Shown here piece after piece: positions 1 through 4,554 of a stretch of DNA of 9,785 nt (positions within the stretch are counted from its first letter, which is position 1; every line of letters starts with the position of its first letter). Under the pieces are notes generated by a model. It saw only the letters and a program-made list of their open reading frames with translations, was not told the DNA's origin and did no database searches. Source of the stretch: an uncultured Thermomicrobiales bacterium (GTDB lineage Bacteria > Chloroflexota > Chloroflexia > Thermomicrobiales > Thermomicrobiaceae). The translations under genes were made by a program, and so were the position numbers. The DNA lies in contig CALAGB010000105.1 of assembly GCA_937891245.1 (NCBI GenBank), forward strand, positions 1 to 9,785, in the 5' to 3' direction.

Positions 1-83
1 GTGACTATTTTTTTTTTTTCAAGCAGAAGACGGCATACGAGATTACAAGGTCACTGGAGTTCAGACGTGTGCTCTTCCGATCT
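1..83. other. Illumina P7/index adapter contamination at contig end
   Basis: Bases 20-43 match the Illumina P7 flow-cell primer (starts CAAGCAGAAGACGGCATACG). Bases 44-49 (TACAAG) sit where the six-base index belongs and, from memory, correspond to TruSeq index 12. Bases 50-83 match the index-read primer ending GCTCTTCCGATCT, with one difference: C instead of G at 52. Twelve T at 8-19 precede P7, as when a read runs past the end of its fragment. Genomic sequence resumes at 84 in the middle of the glutamine synthetase frame. Translated on the minus strand, the adapter adds a false tail containing RKSTRLNSS and ISYAVFCLKK, a familiar contamination peptide. None of this is genomic. Confidence 0.98.
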
Positions 84-1327
84 TCTTGCTCCAGTTCAGC
101 GATCGCCTCGCCGAGCGTGGCGGGAAGCGTGGCGACGTTGCGACGGCGCAGATCTTCTTCGGTGAAATGGTAGAGATTCTCTTCGACCGGCTCCGGCAGC
201 GGCAGTTCGTTCTCGATGCCGTCAAGTCCGGCGGCCAGCATGACCGTGTAGGCGAGATACGGATTGGCCGACGGATCGGGGCAGCGGAGCTCAATCCGTG
301 TTGCCGGGGTTCGGCCCGCGCGCAACGCCGGAATGCGTAGGAGCGCCGAGCGGTTCTGGCGCGCCCAGCTGACATACACCGGTGCTTCGAAGCCCGGCAC
401 CAGCCGCCGGTAGGAATTGACCAGCGGCGCCAGCACGGCGGTCATGGCGCGCGCGTGCTTCAGTTGTCCGGCGATGAAATGCTTGGCGGGTTTCGAGAGA
501 CCGTAGTTGTCGTCGGTATCAACGAAGGCGTTGTCGTCGCTCTCCAGAAAGGAGAGGCTTTGGTGCGTGTGCATCCCTGAGCCAGCGATGCCTTCGACCG
601 GCTTCGGCATGAAGGTGCAATGGAGATCGTGCTGCTGGGCGATCGCCTTGAGCGTGAACTTGAAGGTGACCACCTGATCGGCGGTCAGCATCGCGTCGGC
701 GTACTGCATATCGATCTCGTGCTGGCCGATCGCCAGTTCATGATGCCCCGCCTCAACCTTGATGCCCATCTCGTGCAGCGCGCGAATCATATCCTTGCGC
801 ACTTCGGCGGCGAGATCGGTCGAGAGGTCGAAATAGCTTCCCCGGTCGTGCGGCAGCGCATCGATCTTCCCGTTGGTGATGTGGAAGAGGAAGAATTCGA
901 GTTCCGGTCCGGTCTTGTAGCTATAGCCGAGCTTTGCCGAGCGCTCGAGCTGGCGCAGCAGGACGGCGCGTGGGTCGCCGGGGAAGAGATCACCGTTCGG
1001 CTTGAAGACCCAGCAGATGACGCGTGCGGTCGTGTTCGGCCCCTGATTCCAGGGGAGGACCCGGAAGGTCGTCAGATCTGGCATGAGGAACATATCGCTC
1101 TCGGCGATGCGCGCGAAACCGGCGATCGCCGAGCCGTCGAACCACTGTCCATGCTCGATAACGGCCGGGAAGATGTCGATCGGGATCGTCACCATCTTGA
1201 CCATCCCCATGACGTCGGTGAATTGCAGGTTGACGAACTGCACCCCGGCGGCTTCGGCGCGTTGCAATACGTCACCAGGCTCCGGTGCCTCTACCTGCCT
1301 ACCTGCCGGTACGATTCCGACAACCAC
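84..1327 (-). CDS. glnA: Type I glutamine synthetase (glutamate-ammonia ligase), 3' truncated by contig end
   Basis: Cytosolic enzyme that joins ammonia to glutamate using ATP, the main entry of ammonia into organic nitrogen; the family forms dodecamers. Residues counted from the GTG at 1327: FDGSAI at 63-68 (beta-grasp N-domain), metal-binding ELEFFLF near 142, GHHELAIGQHEIDM near 194, the ATP-site stretch KPVEGIAGSGMHTHQS at 242-257, NSYRRLVPGFEAP near 304, NRSALLRIP near 325 and RIELRCPDPSANPYL near 344. The usual glutamate, histidine and arginine ligands are all present. NLYHFTEED occupies the place of the adenylylation-loop tyrosine, but the local sequence is Bacillus-like, so adenylylation is doubtful. 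GTG 1327 was chosen because AGGAGG lies 6 nt upstream; a TTG at 1366 keeps the frame open but has less support. About 414 native residues remain, and roughly 40 C-terminal residues are missing because the contig ends in adapter. Confidence 0.96.
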
Positions 1328-1333
1328 CCTCGG

Positions 1334-1339
1334 CCTCCT
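1334..1339 (-). promoter_or_regulatory. Ribosome binding site deciding the glnA start
   Basis: On the minus strand this is a perfect AGGAGG, 6 nt before the GTG at 1325-1327. It places the start 13 codons inside the longest open frame, which would begin at a TTG at 1364-1366. The residues before it (rich in Arg and Lys) do not resemble a glutamine synthetase N-terminus. Confidence 0.8.
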
Positions 1340-1448
1340 CTTGAGCCTGCGCGACGCGAAACCCAATCCGCCGCACCCAGTGCATCGAACTCTAACCGCT
1401 GCACGTTTACGCGACTACGGCCTTCAGCCCGAATCATGATCCGATCTA

Positions 1449-1465
1449 TTGTGCGAGCCGCACAA
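1449..1465. promoter_or_regulatory. Perfect inverted repeat upstream of glnA, candidate operator
   Basis: TTGTGCG and CGCACAA are perfect 7-bp arms around a 3-base centre (AGC), about 120 bp upstream of the glnA start. This is the size of a dimeric repressor or activator site and could serve nitrogen control. A short RNA hairpin in the leader is also possible, since no U-run follows. It does not match the Bacillus GlnR/TnrA consensus as I remember it, so the binding protein is unknown. Confidence 0.4.
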
Positions 1466-1606
1466 GACGAGAATGTACCTTGCTTGCGCCGCTCGACTCG
1501 ATTTGGTGCTGCTGATGGTAAACCGGATGGCGCGGAAAGACCAATGGGGATGGGGAGAAGAGGTTTCGGCGATGAAGTCGACTTTCTCGCGCGGAATAAT
1601 AATGAA

Positions 1607-1630
1607 CTCTGCGCGCTCTGCGTCGCTGCG
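1607..1630. repeat. Short CTCTGCG-type tandem motif
   Basis: CTCTGCG occurs at 1607-1613 and 1616-1622, with the variant CGCTGCG at 1624-1630, followed by CGTGAAAG. On the minus strand this reads as CGCAG units spaced 8-9 bp apart. It resembles, from memory, short interspersed non-coding elements of the form CTCTGCG...CTCTGCGTC...CTGCG...GTGAA seen in intergenic DNA of several environmental phyla. Only this one copy is in the window, so whether it is dispersed in this genome cannot be judged here. Confidence 0.4.
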
Positions 1631-1652
1631 CGTGAAAGACCATGACTCGATC

Positions 1653-2978
1653 TTAGTCGCCCGGCGACGGCTTCTCCAGGGCGCCGCCGGCTGTGGTGGC
1701 CTCGGTCGGGTGGTGGGCGCGGTAGAGCCAGCCGGCGGCGACACCGATCGCGCAGAGGCCGGTCATAACGCCGACGGCCAGGCGGACGTTGAATTGGTCG
1801 GCCAGCGTGCCGATCGCCAGGGCCCCAACCGGTGTCATGCCGGCGTTGAGCAAGATATAGAGGCTCATGACACGGCCCCGGAGCGGGCTGGGCGCCGTCA
1901 TCTGGATGCGCGTGTTGGTCGTCGCGGTGTAGCTAATGCTGGCAAAGCCGAGGATCAGCAGAATGGCGATCGTGAGCGGGAGCCTGGTTGAAAGGGCCAG
2001 CAGTCCGAGCAGAAGCGTGAATGAGGTGGCCGCGATCAGCAGGAAGCGCTCGCTTGGTCGATTGAGATAGGCGATGGTGAGCGCGCCGGTGAGCGCCCCG
2101 ATTCCGATCGAGGTGGTGAGACCGCCGAAGCCGAGCGCGCCGATGCCGAGCACATATTTGGCGATGAGCGGCAGGATCACTGTGAAGTTGTAGCCGAACG
2201 TGCCGATGAAGGCGAGCATCATGAGCGGCATCAAGACGGCCGGTGTCTGCATCGCATAGGCAACGCCCTCGCGCATCCGAGTAAAGACCGGGCCACGCAC
2301 CGGCACGGGCACATCGTGGAATTCGGCCGGCCGCATCAGGATCAACCCGGCGATGACCGCGAGAAAACTGACCGCATCGATATAAAACGGAATATCAATA
2401 GTAAAAGCTGCGATCAACACGCCACCAATTGCCGGACCTACGATACGTGCGGCATTGAAGAGGCTCGAATTGAGGGCGATCGCATTCGGCAAGTTTTCTG
2501 GCCCCACCATCTCACTGACAAACGCCTGGCGCGTCGGATTATCAAAGGCGGTTGCCAGCCCGAGGAGCGACGCCAGAATATAGAGATGCCAGATCTGGAT
2601 CTGATGGGTCGTAATCAACACCGCGATGATGAGCGAATCGACCGCCATGATCGACTGCGTGATGATGAGCACCGGTCGCTTCGGAAAGCGATCGGCCAGC
2701 ACCCCGCCGAAGAGCGCGAGAAACGTGATGGGGAGCGACTGAAGTGCTGTCACCAGTCCCAGCTGGAAGGAGGAACCGGTCAGTTGCAGGACGAGCCAGG
2801 CTTGCGCCACACGCGAAATCCAGCTTCCCATTCGCGAGAGAAGCTGGCCCGACCAGAAGAGGCGGTAGTTGTAATTCTCGAATGATGAGAAGGCGCGCTT
2901 GAGCGAGCGCCGGCCAGTGCCCGGACCGGCGCCCGCGGGGGTATCGCTCTCCTCCGTTTTTCGCTGCTCCGTTTTCAT
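1653..2978 (-). CDS. MFS transporter, EntS/MFS_3-type drug or metabolite exporter
   Basis: Inner-membrane secondary transporter of 441 residues, a usual family length. A charged cytoplasmic N-terminus (1-40) leads into YRLFWSGQLLSRMGSWI, the typical start of MFS_3 proteins. About 12 hydrophobic segments follow, from roughly 41 to 420. Loop 2-3 carries motif A, GGVLADRFPKRPVL (91-104). FDNPTRQAFVSEMV (145-158) and NAIALNSSLFNAARIVGPA (165-183) are hallmarks of this subfamily, and PLRGRVMSLY (365-374) is the motif-A echo in the second half. The family exports siderophores, macrolides or other small molecules in exchange for protons; the substrate here cannot be told. The ATG at 2978 has only a weak ribosome binding site. 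A TATCAT box 6 nt upstream suggests a leaderless transcript, and a 10-bp-arm dyad sits behind that promoter. Single gene; no enzyme or partner gene adjoins it. Confidence 0.93.
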   Translation of the reverse strand: MKTEQRKTEESDTPAGAGPGTGRRSLKRAFSSFENYNYRLFWSGQLLSRMGSWISRVAQAWLVLQLTGSSFQLGLVTALQSLPITFLALFGGVLADRFPKRPVLIITQSIMAVDSLIIAVLITTHQIQIWHLYILASLLGLATAFDNPTRQAFVSEMVGPENLPNAIALNSSLFNAARIVGPAIGGVLIAAFTIDIPFYIDAVSFLAVIAGLILMRPAEFHDVPVPVRGPVFTRMREGVAYAMQTPAVLMPLMMLAFIGTFGYNFTVILPLIAKYVLGIGALGFGGLTTSIGIGALTGALTIAYLNRPSERFLLIAATSFTLLLGLLALSTRLPLTIAILLILGFASISYTATTNTRIQMTAPSPLRGRVMSLYILLNAGMTPVGALAIGTLADQFNVRLAVGVMTGLCAIGVAAGWLYRAHHPTEATTAGGALEKPSPGD

Positions 2979-2984
2979 CTCGCT

Positions 2985-3012
2985 ATGATACGAATGCAGC
3001 GGAACAATGCAA
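2985..3012 (-). promoter_or_regulatory. Candidate promoter of the MFS gene, possibly leaderless
   Basis: On the minus strand TTGCAT (3007-3012) and TATCAT (2985-2990) are separated by 16 bp. The -10 box differs from TATAAT at one base; the -35 box is weak (3 of 6). Transcription starting about 7 bp past the -10 box would begin at or next to the A of the ATG at 2978, giving an mRNA without a leader. This fits the lack of a clear ribosome binding site. The dyad at 3017-3049 begins 4 bp upstream of the -35 box. Confidence 0.4.
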
Positions 3013-3016
3013 TAGT

Positions 3017-3049
3017 ACTCAATTAATAGTCTGGATCTGTTAATTGAGT
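3017..3049. promoter_or_regulatory. Perfect 10-bp inverted repeat behind the MFS promoter, candidate operator
   Basis: ACTCAATTAA (3017-3026) and TTAATTGAGT (3040-3049) are exact inverted copies with a 13-base spacer. The arms are A+T-rich in otherwise G+C-rich DNA, and no U-run follows on either strand, so a terminator is unlikely. The distance between arm centres is about 23 bp, roughly two helical turns, which suits a dimeric regulator. The place just upstream of the putative -35 box suggests control of the MFS exporter. No regulator gene adjoins it. Confidence 0.5.
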
Positions 3050-3074
3050 TGCACTTCAGAGAATCTGGATCGTG

Positions 3075-3587
3075 TCAGCAGCCCCCGAACGTCCAACGCG
3101 TCGGCGTCTGTAGAAAATCGTGCTCCAGCCAGGCGAAGACGCGGCGCGGACGGACGAAGAACGTGCCGCCATCCGCGCTCTCCGGCCGGATCGCATACTT
3201 GGCGTCGTAGGTATCGACATAGCGCGCGAAGAGCGCCGGATCGGTCAACGGCTCGGCCACGCCTTCAAGAATGACGACCTCATCGCCGCTCTCCAGATTG
3301 ATCGACAGGCGCGGATCGCGTGCAAGATTTCGCCCCTTGCGCGAAGTGACACCGGTGCCGAAAAAAAACGTGTTATCGAACCAGACGCCCCAAACTGGCG
3401 CCACCTGCGCGCGGCCATCGGCCGCCGTCGTCGCCACCCAGTAGTTCCGAGCCACCCGCATCCGCTCATCGACCCACACCCACCCAAGCATCCCCTCCGG
3501 ATTCGCCTCAACGCCGTACCCCGGCGCGAACCCCGGCCGCTGCCTAAGCGCATCGCGTTCCGCGTTCGTCATCATCGTCTCCGCCAT
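3075..3587 (-). CDS. PNPOx-like flavin/F420-binding split-barrel protein
   Basis: Cytosolic protein of 170 residues with the fold of the pyridoxamine 5'-phosphate oxidase superfamily. RNYWVATTAADGRAQVAPVWGVWFD (47-71) is the first barrel strand pair, where small members read 'WVATVDADGRPHVAPVW'. FFFGTGVTSRKGRNLARDP (74-92) holds the usual cofactor-phosphate-binding Ser/Arg/Lys stretch, and SINLESGDEVVILEGVAEPL (95-114) is the next barrel segment. Members use FMN, F420 or haem and often reduce or oxidise small cofactors or xenobiotics; the substrate is unknown. The ATG at 3587 has AAGGAGG at 3592-3598, 4 nt upstream. The gene is divergent from higBA across 140 bp. Eight T in the coding strand (plus 3361-3368) encode part of the FFF stretch; the frame is intact. 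Confidence 0.85.
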   Translation of the reverse strand: MAETMMTNAERDALRQRPGFAPGYGVEANPEGMLGWVWVDERMRVARNYWVATTAADGRAQVAPVWGVWFDNTFFFGTGVTSRKGRNLARDPRLSINLESGDEVVILEGVAEPLTDPALFARYVDTYDAKYAIRPESADGGTFFVRPRRVFAWLEHDFLQTPTRWTFGGC

Positions 3588-3591
3588 TGTT

Positions 3592-3598
3592 CCTCCTT
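3592..3598 (-). promoter_or_regulatory. Ribosome binding site of the PNPOx-like gene
   Basis: AAGGAGG on the minus strand, 4 nt before the ATG at 3585-3587. It supports that start over the in-frame ATG codons 4 and 5 codons further in. Confidence 0.7.
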
Positions 3599-3617
3599 GT
3601 TCACATCGCGCTTCAAA

Positions 3618-3713
3618 GACACGCGTATCAGAATAGCGGCAAAAGATGACAGGGCGTGTCGTATTTGACTTGACTTGACAGAGTGTTCGCGTTATGCGAA
3701 CATTGCGACACGC
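3618..3713 (+). promoter_or_regulatory. higBA promoter/operator region with nested inverted repeats
   Basis: TGTTCGC and GCGAACA (3684-3690, 3696-3702) are perfect 7-bp arms with a 5-base centre. GCGTGTCG (3654-3661) and CGACACGC (3706-3713) form a second, outer perfect 8-bp dyad. GACACGC also occurs at 3618-3624. Three tandem TTGAC units lie at 3665-3680, the last being TTGACA, a consensus -35 box; no good -10 box is seen, the nearest being TTATGC at 3692-3697 inside the inner dyad. HigA-type antitoxins repress their own operon by binding palindromes over the promoter, so the inner dyad is the natural candidate for HigA. The region also lies upstream of the divergent PNPOx-like gene. Confidence 0.6.
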
Positions 3714-3727
3714 GAGGAGAGCGGCAA

Positions 3728-4015
3728 GTGCGCGTCATAAGCAAGCGGAAGCTGGATTCATTTGCCCGACAACACGCGGATGCAGGCAAGGCTCTAGACA
3801 GTTGGTTTCGTGTCGCGTCAGCCGCTCAGTGGCGGAATCTCGCTGAGGTACGACGAACGTATCGGAGTGCAGATCCTGTTCAGCAATGGACGATCTTTAA
3901 CATCCGTGGTAATGCTTACCGCCTTATTGCCGAAATCGATTACGAACGCCAAATCATTTTCATCCGGTATGTGCTTACCCATGCGGAGTACAGTCGGGAG
4001 CATTGGAAGCGCTGA
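3728..4015 (+). CDS. higB: HigB-type mRNA interferase toxin
   Basis: Toxin of a type II toxin-antitoxin pair. The HigB family (RelE-like fold) cuts mRNA, usually at the ribosome, and slows growth when its antitoxin is lost. The protein of 95 residues starts at GTG 3728, giving VRVISKRKLDSFARQHADAG, the normal family N-terminus. AGGAG at 3715-3719 lies 8 nt upstream. An ATG at 3683 is in frame, but it would translate through the operator dyad and has no homology-like residues. Further motifs are WRNLAEVRRTYRSADP (35-50), the core TIFNIRGNAYRLIAEIDYER (55-74) and IFIRYVLTHAEYSRE (77-91). The length is typical and no key part is missing. higA follows after 15 bp; toxin-first order is characteristic of HigBA. 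Confidence 0.92.
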   Translation: MRVISKRKLDSFARQHADAGKALDSWFRVASAAQWRNLAEVRRTYRSADPVQQWTIFNIRGNAYRLIAEIDYERQIIFIRYVLTHAEYSREHWKR

Positions 4016-4030
4016 GAACGGAGGCCACAC

Positions 4031-4459
4031 ATGGCAACGACGATGCAAAGGCCTACACCGCCAAGCAATGAGTATCTCGAGTTGGTCCGCGCCTTCCCGC
4101 CACGCATGATTCATGATGACGAGGAGCTTGATCAGGCGATCGCGGTTGCTGATGAACTGCTCGATCGCCCGGATCTCTCGTCGGATGCGCGGGACTATCT
4201 GGCGGTGCTTGGCTTGCTCATCGAAGATTACGAACGCGCACAGGTTGAGCTTCCAATCGTTTCGGGTGTTGATCTGCTTCGACACCTGATGGAAGAGAAC
4301 GATCTGAGCCAGAGTGATCTGGCGCCGCTGTTCGGTGGCAACCGCTCGATCGTTTCGGAAGTGCTGAATGGCAAGCGCCGGTTGGCTTTGAGCCATGTCC
4401 AGCGCCTCGCGGAATATTTTGGCCTTCCAGTTGACCTATTTATCGATCGAGAACGCTGA
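4031..4459 (+). CDS. higA: HigA-type antitoxin with XRE-family HTH
   Basis: Antitoxin of 142 residues that binds and neutralises HigB and represses the operon. The N-terminal part (13-70, EYLELVRAFPPRMIHDDEEL... to GLLIEDYE) is the helical toxin-binding region of the COG5499-type HigA. The C-terminal part (81-138) is a Cro/CI-type helix-turn-helix: LSQSDLAPLFGGNRSIVSEV is the recognition unit, followed by LNGKRRLALSHVQRLAEYFG. The DNA-binding domain therefore lies at the C-terminus, as in this longer HigA group. The ATG at 4031 has GGAGG 6 nt upstream. Ninety-five bases of gene-free DNA (4460-4554) separate it from the convergent permease gene; I see no terminator there. Confidence 0.93.
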   Translation: MATTMQRPTPPSNEYLELVRAFPPRMIHDDEELDQAIAVADELLDRPDLSSDARDYLAVLGLLIEDYERAQVELPIVSGVDLLRHLMEENDLSQSDLAPLFGGNRSIVSEVLNGKRRLALSHVQRLAEYFGLPVDLFIDRER

Positions 4460-4554
4460 CACAGATGGACTTGCGGGAACGAACATGCGACGAATGAAGC
4501 AATGATGCGGGGACTCTGGTATCCACAATCAACTCAGGAAGCCTCGTTGCCTCA

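Larger units (their letters stand above)
1328..1652. other. 325-bp gene-free region between glnA and the MFS gene
   Basis: This region is upstream of glnA and downstream of the MFS gene, both on the minus strand, so it should carry the glnA promoter. It holds the glnA ribosome binding site, a perfect dyad at 1449-1465, an imperfect 14-bp palindrome around ATCATGAT (1430-1443) and a CTCTGCG-type repeat at 1607-1630. I could not find a convincing -35/-10 pair, nor a stem followed by a U-run that would end the MFS transcript. Open frames cross it on both strands, but none looks like a protein I recognise and none has a good ribosome binding site. Confidence 0.6.

Noticed and set aside
8..19. Poly-T run as a terminator or genomic tract
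   Set aside because: It directly precedes the P7 adapter and is explained by read-through past the fragment end.
620..1645. Plus-strand open frame of 341 codons antisense to glnA
   Set aside because: It lies opposite a gene whose protein carries all glutamine synthetase motifs. Its product is rich in Asp, Glu, His and Arg with no recognisable domain, as expected of an antisense frame in G+C-rich DNA.
1656..1668. GTCGC/GCGAC stem at the end of the MFS gene as a terminator
   Set aside because: Only 5-bp arms, inside the last codons, and not followed by a U-run.
1424..1744. Minus-strand open frame of 106 codons in the gap before glnA
   Set aside because: It overlaps the end of the MFS gene, lacks a ribosome binding site and runs through the CTCTGCG-type repeat, so it is probably non-coding.
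2316..2885. Plus-strand open frame of 189 codons inside the MFS gene
   Set aside because: Antisense to a well-supported membrane transporter; the product is charged and low in hydrophobic residues, with no domain.
3120..3668. Plus-strand open frame of 182 codons over the PNPOx-like gene
   Set aside because: Opposite a gene with a clear ribosome binding site and split-barrel motifs; the product has no recognisable features.
3818..4396. Minus-strand open frame of 192 codons over higBA
   Set aside because: HigB and HigA motifs and good ribosome binding sites support the plus-strand genes, so this frame is a shadow.
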